Source of the DNA: Rhodobacteraceae bacterium UBA6796 | GTDB taxonomy: Bacteria > Pseudomonadota > Alphaproteobacteria > Rhodobacterales > Rhodobacteraceae | Reading direction: 5' to 3' | Assembly (NCBI GenBank): GCA_002452815.1 | Contig: DKFM01000001.1 | Span: 62,001-126,000 of the forward strand | Length of the DNA stretch: 64,000 bases | Part shown: piece by piece, positions 19,128 through 28,048 of the stretch | Position numbering within the stretch: the first letter of the stretch is position 1 | Layout: every line of letters begins with the position of its first letter | Position numbers and translations under genes: made by a program | Notes under the pieces: generated by a model | The model's input: only the letters and a program-made list of their open reading frames with translations | What the model was told of the DNA's origin: nothing | Databases searched by the model: none

Positions 19128-21182
19128 TCAGTCGATCAGCGGCGCGCGGGGGGTGCGGATCTCGGCCGGACGGGCAGGGGCCGCGGCGGCGATCGCGGGC
19201 ACCAGATCCGAACTGGCACCGGGGGCCGCGATCGTGTGCAGCGCGTCGAACACGCCATGCGCGGTCTTGTCCCAGTAGAACGGTTTCACGATGACCTCGT
19301 AAATCGCCTTCCACCCGGCCAGCGCCCCCAGCGGAAAATAGAAATGCAGCGTGGGCACCCAGGGCATCAGGTGGCGGTGTTCGCGCCCGCGTACCGCCCA
19401 AAGCCCGACGGTGATGTTGACCAGTTCGGTCAGCACGCAGGTGCCCAGCAGAACATATTCCAGCTCGCGCGACATGATCGCCTCGATCGGGTGCCAGATG
19501 CCGAAAGGGATCAGCCACAGGCTCCACAGCACCGGGGCCAGCAGATATTGCGACAGCGCGCCGAAGATCAGCACCTGCACACCCCAGAACCGTTTCGGCC
19601 CCAGTTCGCGCCACAGCCGCGCGGGGTTGCGCATATGCACCGCCCAGGTCATCGCATAGCCCTTGAGCCAGCGCGAGCGTTGCTTGACCCAGGGCAGCGT
19701 GCGGCAGTTCGCCTCTTCGCGGGTAACGCCGGCGAACAGCTCTGTCCGGTAGCCGCGGCGGGCCAGGCGGATGCCAAGATCGGCGTCTTCGGTGACGTTA
19801 TGCGCATCCCAGCCGCCCAGTTCCTCCAGCGCCTCGCGGCGGAAGAACAGCGTGGTGCCGCCCAGGGGCACCACAAGGCCCATTCGCGCGATCCCGGGCA
19901 GCATGGCGCGAAACCAGGCCGCGTATTCGATGGTGAAACAGCGCGCCAGCCAGTTCGTGCGCGGATTGTAATAGTCCAGAATGCCCTGCAGGCAGGCGAC
20001 TTCGGGGCCGGCATCGGCGAAATGGCGCACCATGATATGCAGCTGTTCGGGTTCGGGCATGTCTTCGGCGTCATAGACCCCGATCACCGATCCGCGGCAG
20101 AAGTTCAGCGCATAGTTCAGTGCGCGCGGCTTGGTCTTGATCGGGCCGTCGGGCACGGTCACCACCCGCATCCAGCGCGGCAGGCGGGCCCCCGCCAGTG
20201 CATCGCGCGTGGTGTGATCGTCTTCCTCGACCACCAGCAGAATATCCAGCAACTCGCGCGGATAGTTCAGCCGCCCCAGGCGGCTGACCAGCCGCTCGGC
20301 AATGTCGCGCTCCTTGAACAGCGGCACCATGATCGACACGATGGGCAAGCGCAGCGCGGCGGTCGCAGGGGCGGGGGGCGCCCGGCGCAGCCGGGACTGG
20401 GCCCGCATTTCGGTCAGCCATGCCAGGAATTTCAACCCGACCGTGGCGATCAGTGTCACCATGACCCAGGTGAACAGCAACGCAAAGACCACGATCGGCG
20501 CCATCCACAACCCCAGTGCGGTGGCCGCGATCAGCCCGAAAGCGATACGCCCTGCGGTCTGTTCGTTGCGGGTGCGGCAGCTTTGATCGGGGGCGACCTT
20601 GGCTTCGGCCCGGCGGATCAGCGCGGTCTGGCGGCGCGCGAGCAGGCTTTGATGGACATCGCGTTCCGGCGCCAGCACCATTTTATAAGGGCCGAATTCG
20701 GCAGGCAGGCTGTCGCGCAGCCGGGCGAAATGCTCGGGGCGGGCGGTGGCGATGATGGTGGTGCCGCCGATCCGGCGCCAGGGCACCATCGCCTCGCGCA
20801 GGCACAATTCGGGGCCGAGCGCGTCGATCATCCGCGGGTCGGGCCGCTGGGCCAGCAGGTCGACCACCGCCGCATTCCACTGCCGCGCCAGGGCGGCCAT
20901 CAGGTCGGCCTCGGTGACCCAGTCATGGGTCAGCAGGATGTCCCCCAGCCGCACATCCTGACGGTTGCGCAGCGCCAGCGCCTTGAGCAGGTCGCCGGGC
21001 GAGACCGCACCCATCTCGAGCAGGATCTGCCCCAGCGGCGAGCGGCCCGGACGCGGGGCGGTGCTGCGGTCCGGCGTGCCGATGCGCGGCCCGCCCGGTG
21101 CTTTCAAAAGATCAGAGAGTGCCGCTGCTGGCGCTTCGCGCTCTGGGTGCGGCACAAGTCTGAGTTGTGCTGTCTGTTTCAT
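19128..21182 (-). CDS. Family 2 glycosyltransferase with N-terminal MshEN-like domain
   Basis: 684 residues in three parts. Residues 48-185 resemble the MshEN / type II secretion ATPase N-domain (LGQILLEMGAVSPGDLLKAL, RLGDILLTHDWVTEADLMAAL), a fold known to bind c-di-GMP in some proteins. Two membrane segments follow (about 213-255). A processive GT-2 domain (280-510) has IVSIMVPLFKE, DAED (371-374), TED (464-466) and QRSRW (501-505), with more membrane helices after it. This is the D,D,D,QxxRW plan of cellulose/hyaluronan synthase-like enzymes. Product unknown; an exopolysaccharide is likely. A GGGGAC ribosome site precedes the ATG. Confidence 0.88.
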   Translation of the reverse strand: MKQTAQLRLVPHPEREAPAAALSDLLKAPGGPRIGTPDRSTAPRPGRSPLGQILLEMGAVSPGDLLKALALRNRQDVRLGDILLTHDWVTEADLMAALARQWNAAVVDLLAQRPDPRMIDALGPELCLREAMVPWRRIGGTTIIATARPEHFARLRDSLPAEFGPYKMVLAPERDVHQSLLARRQTALIRRAEAKVAPDQSCRTRNEQTAGRIAFGLIAATALGLWMAPIVVFALLFTWVMVTLIATVGLKFLAWLTEMRAQSRLRRAPPAPATAALRLPIVSIMVPLFKERDIAERLVSRLGRLNYPRELLDILLVVEEDDHTTRDALAGARLPRWMRVVTVPDGPIKTKPRALNYALNFCRGSVIGVYDAEDMPEPEQLHIMVRHFADAGPEVACLQGILDYYNPRTNWLARCFTIEYAAWFRAMLPGIARMGLVVPLGGTTLFFRREALEELGGWDAHNVTEDADLGIRLARRGYRTELFAGVTREEANCRTLPWVKQRSRWLKGYAMTWAVHMRNPARLWRELGPKRFWGVQVLIFGALSQYLLAPVLWSLWLIPFGIWHPIEAIMSRELEYVLLGTCVLTELVNITVGLWAVRGREHRHLMPWVPTLHFYFPLGALAGWKAIYEVIVKPFYWDKTAHGVFDALHTIAAPGASSDLVPAIAAAAPARPAEIRTPRAPLID

Positions 21183-21253
21183 TCGGTCCCCAACACCGAA
21201 ACTGTCCCGGGGCCGAGCATCACAGACTTAAGGTTAACAGGTGGTTAACGAAA

Positions 21254-21287
21254 TGCGGCGCCCCCGGGTATTTCCGGGGGCGCCGCA
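21254..21287 (-). terminator. Terminator after carA
   Basis: A 14-bp perfect stem (TGCGGCGCCCCCGG and its complement) with a 6-nt loop, about 55 bases past the carA stop on the minus strand. It is followed by a short TTTCGTTAA stretch, so only weakly U-rich. It separates carA from the glycosyltransferase gene. Confidence 0.65.
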
Positions 21288-21342
21288 CCGCAGCTGCCTG
21301 AATTGGCGTTGTTTTTCTTGAAACCCAGGACGGGGCAGGGGA

Positions 21343-22509
21343 TCAGTCTGCGCGGCGGGCGCGCATTGCGTCGGCAAAACGGTCGAACAGGTAATAGCTG
21401 TCCTGCGGGCCGGGGCTCGCCTCAGGGTGGTATTGCACCGAGAACACTGGCCGATTCTCGACCCGGATACCGCAGTTCGAACCGTCGAACAGCGACACAT
21501 GGGTTTCCTTGACGCCTGCGGGCAGGGTCTGCGCATCGACGGCAAACCCGTGGTTCATCGAGGTGATTTCGACCTTGCCGGTTTCCTGATCCTTCACCGG
21601 ATGGTTGGCGCCGTGGTGCCCGTGGTTCATCTTGATGGTCTTGGCGCCAAGCGCCAGCGCCAGCATCTGATGGCCCAGACAGATCCCGAACACCGGCAGA
21701 TCGGCGGCCAGAACGCCCTGGATCATCGGCACGGCATATTCCCCCGTGGCCGCCGGATCGCCCGGGCCGTTCGACAGGAACACGCCTTCCGGGTTCAGCG
21801 CCAGCACGTCTTCGGCGGTGGCCGATGCGGGCAGGACCGTCACGTCGCAGCCCGCCGATGCCAGGCAGCGCAGGATGTTGCGTTTCGCGCCATAGTCGAT
21901 GGCCACGACTTTCAGACCCGGCCCTTCGCGCTTGCTATAGCCTTCCGGCCAGGCCCAGCGTTTCTCGTTCCAGGTGTAGCTTTGCGCGCAGGTCACCTCT
22001 TTCGCGAGGTCGAGCCCGACAAGGCCCTTCCACTCGCGCGCCTTCTTCACCAGCGCTTCGATATCGAACACGCCATCCGGGCTATGGGCAATGGCGACAT
22101 GCGGCGCGCCTTGCTGGCGGATCGCGCGGGTCAGGCGGCGGGTATCGACACCGCCAATGCCGATGCGGTCGTTCTTTTCCAGCCAGCGAACCAGATCGGC
22201 GGTGGCGCGCCAGTTCGACGGCTCGGTCGGGTCCCATTTCACCACCATGCCGGCTGCGCCCGGGGCGCCGGCCTCGTCATCCTCGGGGGTGACGCCGACG
22301 TTGCCGATATGCGGGAAGGTGAAGGTCACGACCTGACCGGCATAGGACGGGTCGGTCATGATTTCCTGATAGCCGGTCATCGCGGTGTTGAACACCAGTT
22401 CGGCCACCGTCACGCCGGTCGCGCCAAAGCCCTTGCCGTAGAACAACTGCCCGTCCGCCAGCGCAATCAGTGCGGTGGGCTTTTCCGATGACTGATGGTT
22501 TGCAGGCAT
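21343..22509 (-). CDS. carA: Carbamoyl-phosphate synthase small (glutaminase) subunit
   Basis: 388 residues. It hydrolyses glutamine and channels ammonia to CarB for carbamoyl phosphate, used for arginine and pyrimidines. N-terminal CPSase-small domain (NTAMTGYQEIMTDPSY), then a class I glutamine amidotransferase domain with catalytic C277 in FGICLGHQ and H361/E363 in YHPEASPGP; LSNGPGDP at 245-252 is also conserved. carB is not in the window. It is divergent from yqeY across 167 bp of AT-rich promoter DNA. Confidence 0.98.
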   Translation of the reverse strand: MPANHQSSEKPTALIALADGQLFYGKGFGATGVTVAELVFNTAMTGYQEIMTDPSYAGQVVTFTFPHIGNVGVTPEDDEAGAPGAAGMVVKWDPTEPSNWRATADLVRWLEKNDRIGIGGVDTRRLTRAIRQQGAPHVAIAHSPDGVFDIEALVKKAREWKGLVGLDLAKEVTCAQSYTWNEKRWAWPEGYSKREGPGLKVVAIDYGAKRNILRCLASAGCDVTVLPASATAEDVLALNPEGVFLSNGPGDPAATGEYAVPMIQGVLAADLPVFGICLGHQMLALALGAKTIKMNHGHHGANHPVKDQETGKVEITSMNHGFAVDAQTLPAGVKETHVSLFDGSNCGIRVENRPVFSVQYHPEASPGPQDSYYLFDRFADAMRARRAD

Positions 22510-22676
22510 GGTGCGACTCCCCGGGGCAAAATCTGCTGGAACCTACGGGGGCAGAGGTCCGGGGTCAAGGGGGTAAGGATTATTCCTGTAGCTCAATAAT
22601 ATCAATTGGTTAGCTGTATTGTGCCGGGGCGCGACTGCGGTTATTCTGTCTGCCTTGATTATATGGGGGCAAGACC

Positions 22677-23135
22677 ATGGAGATGCGCGAGCGGATCGCC
22701 ACGGCGCTGAAAGATGCGATGAAATCGAAGGATCAGGAGCGGCTGTCGACGCTGCGGCTGATCAATGCGGCCATCAAGGACCGCGAGATCGCCATGCGCG
22801 GCGCGGGCGATGGCGCCTCTGTCGGGGATGCCGAGGTGCTGGCGATCATGGGCAAGATGGTCAAGCAACGCCAGGAATCCGCGCGTGCCTATGAAGAGGG
22901 CGGGCGGCTGGAACTGGCGGAAAAGGAATTGCGCGAGGTCAGCGTGATCGAGGAGTTCCTGCCGCGCCAGCTGTCGGGCGACGAGGTCGAGGCCGCAGTC
23001 AGCGCCGCGATCGCCAAGGTCGGCGCCAGCTCGATCCGCGACATGGGCCGGGTGATGGCCGAGCTGAAGGGCAAATACACCGGCCAGATGGATTTCGGCG
23101 CGGTCGGCCCGATGGTGAAAGACAAGCTGGGCTGA
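22677..23135 (+). CDS. GatB/YqeY domain protein
   Basis: 152 residues, the usual YqeY length. It starts MEMRERIATALKDAMKSKD, followed by the conserved LRLINAAIKDREI, then EFLPRQLSGDEVEAAV and DMGRVMAELKGKYTGQMDF. The fold matches the C-terminal tRNA-binding tail of the GatB amidotransferase subunit, but the stand-alone protein has no assigned reaction. It is divergent from carA, a pairing frequent in alphaproteobacteria. It ends at a bidirectional terminator shared with the porin-like gene. Confidence 0.93.
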   Translation: MEMRERIATALKDAMKSKDQERLSTLRLINAAIKDREIAMRGAGDGASVGDAEVLAIMGKMVKQRQESARAYEEGGRLELAEKELREVSVIEEFLPRQLSGDEVEAAVSAAIAKVGASSIRDMGRVMAELKGKYTGQMDFGAVGPMVKDKLG

Positions 23136-23163
23136 CGCGGCGCAAGCGGCCAGCCTGAAATGC

Positions 23164-23193
23164 AAAACGGCGCGGGGGGACCCGCGCCGTTTT
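23164..23193. terminator. Bidirectional terminator between yqeY and the porin-like gene
   Basis: A 13-bp perfect stem AAAACGGCGCGGG / CCCGCGCCGTTTT with a GGGA loop. The A4/T4 ends give a U-run on both strands, ideal for two convergent genes. Confidence 0.85.
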
Positions 23194-23210
23194 CCGTTCT
23201 GTCGTCAGCG

Positions 23211-24065
23211 TCAGTCGAGCACTTCTGCCCAGGCTGCCGCCAGGCCCGGCGTGTAGGGCGTGCGCAGGTTGTTGACCTGCCCCGGCTTGCCGAAGGACAT
23301 TTTCAACCCCAGCTGGATGCTGTTGTCTTCACCGTCATCTTCGCTGTTGGCGGTGATTTCCATGTGGCTGATCTGGGCGGTCGCGAAAAGGTTCGGACGC
23401 AGTTCGTACTCACCCCCCAAGGCGATCTTGGTGTATTCACCCCAATCGTCCTCATCTTCGAAGATGTTGGGCGAACGGCCCCATTCGCCTTCAAGGCGCA
23501 TCAGCAGCCGATCACGCTGCATCGACATGCCGACCTTGCCGAAGTGCCCTTTGAACGCGGTGTCGTTCTCGTCGCCGACCATGTCAGCATAGCCATACTG
23601 ACCATAGATAGCCGCACCCGGGAGCAACTCGGCTTCGGCTTCGAGGCCGTAGAGCGTGCCGTTGACATAGCTGTTGTAGGTCCCGGCGTCATCGCCCTGG
23701 AACCAGTTCTTGCCAGCGAAGATGCCGACATATGCCTTCTCGCCGATCTCGCGGCCTGCGTGCAGACCAAGCGCGGCGGCCTTGTTCGGCGCAAAGCTGT
23801 CGAAATAGGTTTCGCCGCCATCATCCCGACCCATGATCGCGAAATCCAGCGTTCCACGCCAGCCACTGTAGTCGGTGCCGACATAACCTTGAAGCGAACG
23901 GCTCGACACGCCGTACTTTTCGCCATCGTCGTCGGTGCTCAGAACGTGGTCGCGCCCGATTGCGAAGCCAATATCGCCATAAACATTCATCGGCATCTCT
24001 GCCGATGCGGCTGCCCCGAAGAGTGCCATAACACTTGCGGCGGTCAAAATTTTGTAAGTGGACAT
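23211..24065 (-). CDS. Porin-like outer-membrane beta-barrel protein
   Basis: About 284 residues: a signal peptide (YKILTAASVMALFGAAASA), then many alternating short strands rich in Gly, Tyr and aromatic residues (MNVYGDIGFAIGRD, GYVGTDYSGWRGTLDF, GEYELRPNLFATAQISHMEI). The pattern is that of a Gram-negative outer-membrane beta-barrel, but the chain does not end in the usual terminal aromatic; it ends AAAWAEVLD after a proline-rich tail, so the last part may not be barrel. The ATG at 24065 gives a clean signal peptide with GAAGGGG upstream. Substrate unknown. Confidence 0.72.
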   Translation of the reverse strand: MSTYKILTAASVMALFGAAASAEMPMNVYGDIGFAIGRDHVLSTDDDGEKYGVSSRSLQGYVGTDYSGWRGTLDFAIMGRDDGGETYFDSFAPNKAAALGLHAGREIGEKAYVGIFAGKNWFQGDDAGTYNSYVNGTLYGLEAEAELLPGAAIYGQYGYADMVGDENDTAFKGHFGKVGMSMQRDRLLMRLEGEWGRSPNIFEDEDDWGEYTKIALGGEYELRPNLFATAQISHMEITANSEDDGEDNSIQLGLKMSFGKPGQVNNLRTPYTPGLAAAWAEVLD

Positions 24066-24176
24066 CCCGTTTCCCCTTCTCAATGCAGTGCCACCTTATG
24101 CCTGTCGCCTGGGGGAGGCATGAGTAAATGTCGATGGACGCAGTTTCCGCTAGGGAATGTTGCTTTGTTACATCGT

Positions 24177-24656
24177 TCAGCGCAGCATTCTGAGTCTTGC
24201 GGCCAACTCGCCGCACAGGCGCCGCCGTTCTTCGGGCGTCAGAAAGGCGCCGAGTTCGACCACGCGGGGTCCGCCGGTCAGGGTCAGGTAATCCGGCACG
24301 GGGTGGGCCGACAGGTGGGGCGTGATCCAGTAGGGGTTGGCCTGCCAGTCCTGCGCGGGCTTGCCCGGGGCGCGGTGGCTCAGGTGGATGCGATCGCGGC
24401 CAAGCTCCAGCTCCTCGATTATCTCCCCCGAGCGATAGCTGCGTGCCAGCGCGAACCAGATCCCCCAGACCGTGGCCGCCAGAAACGGCAGCAGGGCCCA
24501 AAGTATCGGCGAGCCCAGAACCGCAAGCAAGGGAAGCGCCAGAAAGGCCGCGGTGGCGCCGATGAAGGCCACGAAGCCCGACTTCGGCAGGCTGCGATAG
24601 GGCCAGAGCCGCAGCCTGACCGTGCCATCCTGCTGTTCGGACCAGTGGTAGGGCAT
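24177..24656 (-). CDS. DUF2244 family membrane protein
   Basis: 159 residues. It begins MPYHWSEQQDGTVRLRLWPYRSL (the PHRSLP-like segment is a DUF2244 hallmark), then two adjacent hydrophobic helices (about 30-70), then a soluble domain with YRSGEIIEELELGRDRI and VELGAFLTPEERRRL. Function unknown. The start is set by a GGGGGAA ribosome site before 24656; the longer frame is a shadow of ctaD. It lies just downstream of ctaD on the same strand, with a terminator between. Confidence 0.82.
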   Translation of the reverse strand: MPYHWSEQQDGTVRLRLWPYRSLPKSGFVAFIGATAAFLALPLLAVLGSPILWALLPFLAATVWGIWFALARSYRSGEIIEELELGRDRIHLSHRAPGKPAQDWQANPYWITPHLSAHPVPDYLTLTGGPRVVELGAFLTPEERRRLCGELAARLRMLR

Positions 24657-24730
24657 CGGTTCCCCCGTTGTCGCTGTGCCACGATAGGGGCGCACCCCGG
24701 TTTTGCAAAGGGCGCCGCCCGCGAATGCAA

Positions 24731-24754
24731 AAGGCCCCGGACATCCGGGGCCTT
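24731..24754 (-). terminator. Terminator of ctaD
   Basis: A 10-bp perfect stem AAGGCCCCGG / CCGGGGCCTT with a 4-nt loop, followed on the minus strand by a TTTTGC run. It begins about 18 bases past the ctaD stop. Confidence 0.88.
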
Positions 24755-24772
24755 CGCTATGGTGTCTGCGGC

Positions 24773-26443
24773 TCAATGCGCGTGGCTGTGGTCCCAGTCC
24801 TCGCGTGTGGGCAGCTGCTCGAACGTGTGTTCGGGCGGCGGGCAGGGCAGGGTCCATTCCAGCGTGTCGGCGTATTCGTTCCAATAGTTGTTCTGGGTCA
24901 CGCGTTTGCCGTAGCGCAGGGTGTAGAACACGATCCCGATGAAGAACACGAAGGACGCGAAGGAGAGGAAGGCGCCGTAGGACGAGATCTTGTTCCAGTA
25001 GGCGAAGGCCTCGTTATAGTCGATGTAGCGGCGCGGCATGCCCTGACGGCCCAGGAAGTGCTGCGGGAAGAAGATCATGTTCGAGCCGATGAACATCATC
25101 CAGAAGTGCAGCTTGCCCGCCCATTCGGGGTATTGCCGCCCCGACATCTTGCCGATCCAGAAATAGATCCCGGCAAAGATGGCGAAAACGGCGCCCAGGG
25201 ACATCACATAATGGAAGTGGGCCACGACGTAATAGGTGTCATGATACACCCGGTCGAGCGGCGCCTGGGACAGCACGACGCCGGTGACCCCACCCACGGT
25301 GAACAGGAACAGGAAGCCGAAAGCCCAGAGCATCGGCGTCTTGAACTCGATCGAGCCGCCCCACATCGTCGCGATCCAGCTGAAGACCTTCACGCCGGTC
25401 GGCACCGCGATGACCATGGTCGCCAGCATGAAATAGCTTTGCTGGGTCAGCGACAGGCCCACGGTATACATGTGGTGCGCCCAGACGACGAAACCCAGCA
25501 CCCCGATCGCCACCATCGCATAGACCATCGGCAGATAGCCGAAGACCGGCTTGCGCGAGAAGGTCGCGATGACGTGGGAAATGATGCCGAAGCCCGGCAG
25601 GATGATGATATAGACCTCGGGGTGACCGAAGAACCACAGGATGTGCTGATACAGGATCGGATCGCCGCCGCCCGACGGGTCGAAGAAGGTGGTGCCGAAG
25701 TTGCGGTCCATCAGCAGCATGGTGATCGCGCCCGCCAGCACCGGCAGGCTCAGCAGGATCAGCCACGAGGTGACAAAGATCGACCAGCCGAACAGCGGCA
25801 CCTTGTGCATGGTCATGCCCGGCGCGCGCATGTTCAGGAAGGTGGTGATCATGTTGATCGCGCCCAGAATCGAGCTGGCGCCCGAAACGTGGACGGCGAA
25901 GATCGCCAGATCCATCGAATAGCCGCCTTCGTTGGTGGACAGCGGCGGATAAAGCACCCAGCCCACACCCGACCCCGACTGCCCGTTGCCGCCCGGGGCC
26001 AGCAGCGAGGCGATGCCAAGCGCAACGCCCGCGACATAGAGCCAGTAGCTGAGGTTGTTCAGTCGCGGGAAGGCCATGTCCGGCGCGCCGATATGCAGCG
26101 GCATGAAATAGTTGCCGAAACCGCCGAACAGCGCCGGGATCACCACGAAGAACATCATCAGCACGCCGTGATAGGTGATCATCACGTTCCACAGATGGCC
26201 GTTCGGGGTGCATTCCTGCGTGCTGTCGGCGATGAAGCGTGCGCCCTCGGCACACATGTATTGCACGCCGGGGTCCATCAGTTCGAGCCGCATGTAAACG
26301 GTGAACATCACCGAGATCAGGCCGACGACCCCTGCGGTGAACAGATAGAGTATCCCGATATCCTTATGGTTGGTGGACATGAACCAGCGGGTAAAGAACC
26401 CGCGTCCGTCATGCGCACCGCCGTGAACGGCTGCGTCCGCCAT
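24773..26443 (-). CDS. ctaD: Cytochrome c oxidase subunit I (aa3 type)
   Basis: 556 residues, about twelve membrane helices. It holds haem a, haem a3 and CuB of the proton-pumping terminal oxidase. Ligands seen: H92 (TYHGVLM) and H411 for haem a, H409 for haem a3, and H274, H323 and H324 for CuB, with the H274/Y278 cross-link motif GHPEVY. Channel residues D122, E276 and K352 fit an A1-type haem-copper oxidase. The ATG at 26443 follows a GGGAGGAAAG ribosome site. Subunits II, III and the assembly genes are elsewhere, as in Paracoccus and Rhodobacter, where ctaD is isolated. Confidence 0.98.
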   Translation of the reverse strand: MADAAVHGGAHDGRGFFTRWFMSTNHKDIGILYLFTAGVVGLISVMFTVYMRLELMDPGVQYMCAEGARFIADSTQECTPNGHLWNVMITYHGVLMMFFVVIPALFGGFGNYFMPLHIGAPDMAFPRLNNLSYWLYVAGVALGIASLLAPGGNGQSGSGVGWVLYPPLSTNEGGYSMDLAIFAVHVSGASSILGAINMITTFLNMRAPGMTMHKVPLFGWSIFVTSWLILLSLPVLAGAITMLLMDRNFGTTFFDPSGGGDPILYQHILWFFGHPEVYIIILPGFGIISHVIATFSRKPVFGYLPMVYAMVAIGVLGFVVWAHHMYTVGLSLTQQSYFMLATMVIAVPTGVKVFSWIATMWGGSIEFKTPMLWAFGFLFLFTVGGVTGVVLSQAPLDRVYHDTYYVVAHFHYVMSLGAVFAIFAGIYFWIGKMSGRQYPEWAGKLHFWMMFIGSNMIFFPQHFLGRQGMPRRYIDYNEAFAYWNKISSYGAFLSFASFVFFIGIVFYTLRYGKRVTQNNYWNEYADTLEWTLPCPPPEHTFEQLPTREDWDHSHAH

Positions 26444-26629
26444 GCTTTCCTCCCTGTATCGCAGGTCGGGCTCTCCCTTCCCGGGCCTGCATAAGGAATT
26501 TCTAGAATGCAAATTTCGCCACGGCAACGATTGAAGGGCAAAACCTGCGAAAAAATGTCGCAGAGCATCCGGGCGACGGATCGCCGGCGGGGTGGCGTAA
26601 GACGTGGCGTTGGGGTGTGCCATGAAAAA

Positions 26630-26658
26630 GCCCCGGCGGACGCGCGGTCCGCCGGGGC
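26630..26658 (-). terminator. Terminator of the cytochrome c gene
   Basis: An 11-bp perfect stem GCCCCGGCGGA / TCCGCCGGGGC with a 7-nt loop, followed on the minus strand by TTTTTCATG. It separates the cytochrome c message from ctaD, so the two neighbours probably have separate promoters. Confidence 0.88.
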
Positions 26659-26683
26659 GTTTCTGGCGCGGATGCGCCGGGTG

Positions 26684-27100
26684 TTATTCCGCCGGTTTCA
26701 GCGAGGCCAGGTAGGCCGCGATGTCGGGCTGATTCTTCTTCTGCTTGTGGGTCATGCCCGATTTCGCAGCGGCGTCGCCGGTTTTCTCTTTCAGCCAGGC
26801 GGCCGGGTCGGTCATGTAGGCGGCCAGTTCAGCCTCGTCCCAGACCATCCCGCCTTCGCCAACCGATTTGATCGAATCCTTGTATTTGAACCCTTCGACC
26901 GAGCCGACATGGCGGCCGACAACGCCATAGAGGTTCGGGCCGACCTTGCCGCCCTTGACGATTTCGGTGCCGTCATCGGCGACGATCATGTGGCAGGCTT
27001 TGCATTTGCCGAATTCTTTTTCGCCGACGGCGACGTCCTGGGCGAACGAGGGGGTGGCAAGCGCCAGAGCGGCGAGGGTGGCATAAAGGCTGATCTTCAT
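26684..27100 (-). CDS. cycA: Periplasmic cytochrome c, c2/c550 type
   Basis: 138 residues with a signal peptide (MKISLYATLAALALATPSFA). Single haem site CKACH at 33-37 (axial H37), the GPNLYGVVGR block of class I cytochromes, and axial methionine M116 (KSGMTHK). It is probably the electron donor between the bc1 complex and aa3 oxidase. Gene order (cytochrome c directly upstream of ctaD) matches cycA-ctaDII of Paracoccus denitrificans, hence the symbol. Start at 27100 chosen for the signal peptide, with a GGAACC upstream. Confidence 0.93.
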   Translation of the reverse strand: MKISLYATLAALALATPSFAQDVAVGEKEFGKCKACHMIVADDGTEIVKGGKVGPNLYGVVGRHVGSVEGFKYKDSIKSVGEGGMVWDEAELAAYMTDPAAWLKEKTGDAAAKSGMTHKQKKNQPDIAAYLASLKPAE

Positions 27101-27207
27101 CGCTGGTTCCTTGATGTCATGTCTCGGCCCGACGGGCCGTGGGTGTTGGGCAGATAGGGCCCTCGGGGCCTTCTTACCACGGGGCAAAAGGTCGCGTTAC
27201 CCCTTTT

Positions 27208-27885
27208 TTATGTGGCTTTTGCGACTTTCGGCTCGGAGTTGCCGAATATGCATTCAAATTCATGAATAAGAGCATTGTCAAGGTCCGCCATCGTTACCGG
27301 CAGGCCCATGTCCACAAGGCTGGTTACCCCGTGCTCGCGGATGCCGCAGGGCACAATTCCGGTAAAATGCGACAGATCCGGTTCGACATTGATCGAAATG
27401 CCATGGAAGCTGACCCAGCGGCGCAGCTTGACCCCGATCGCGGCGATCTTGTCTTCGCGCTGGGCGCCATCGGGGCCGCGCGGCTTGTCGGGGCGGGTGA
27501 CCCACACGCCGACCCGGCCCTCGCGGATCTCGCCGGTGACGTTGAATTCGGCCAGCGCGGCGATCACCCATTTTTCCAGGTTGCAGACGAAGCGGCGCAC
27601 GTCGCGGCCGCGCTTGTTCAGATCCAGCATCACATAGGCCACGCGCTGACCCGGGCCGTGATAGGTGTATTGCCCGCCGCGCCCGGCCTCATAGACCGGA
27701 AAACGCCCGGGGTCGGTCAGGTCTTCGGGCTTGGCCGAAGTTCCCGCAGTATACAGTGGCGGATGTTCAAGCAACCAGATCGCCTCGTCCGCTTCGCCTG
27801 CGGCGATTGCCGCGACACGGGCCTCCATGAAGGCAAGCGCCTCGTCATAGGGCACGGGCGCTTCGGCGTGAATCCATTCGACCAT
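27208..27885 (-). CDS. lipB: Octanoyl-ACP:protein N-octanoyltransferase
   Basis: 225 residues. It moves octanoyl groups from ACP to lipoyl domains, the first step of de novo lipoate synthesis; LipA then inserts sulphur. The signature [12 protein letters not shown] is at 69-80, the lysine K153 in [10 protein letters not shown] and the catalytic cysteine C180 in GIVPCGI. All three are intact. It is divergent from the peptidoglycan-binding protein gene. A GGAGGC ribosome site precedes the ATG. lipA is not in the window. Confidence 0.97.
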   Translation of the reverse strand: MVEWIHAEAPVPYDEALAFMEARVAAIAAGEADEAIWLLEHPPLYTAGTSAKPEDLTDPGRFPVYEAGRGGQYTYHGPGQRVAYVMLDLNKRGRDVRRFVCNLEKWVIAALAEFNVTGEIREGRVGVWVTRPDKPRGPDGAQREDKIAAIGVKLRRWVSFHGISINVEPDLSHFTGIVPCGIREHGVTSLVDMGLPVTMADLDNALIHEFECIFGNSEPKVAKAT

Positions 27886-28048
27886 TGGGGCCTCCTGCGA
27901 AGTTTCTTTCGAAGTAGGTCAACAAAGCCCTTGCCTCAAGCGCGATTTGGTCGAAGACTTCACAGGGATTTGATGATGTAGGGCCGGGACTGCGCCGGAC
28001 CGCCATTTTGGCGATGCACAGGCGCCTCCGGCAGGTTTGGAGGGTGAT

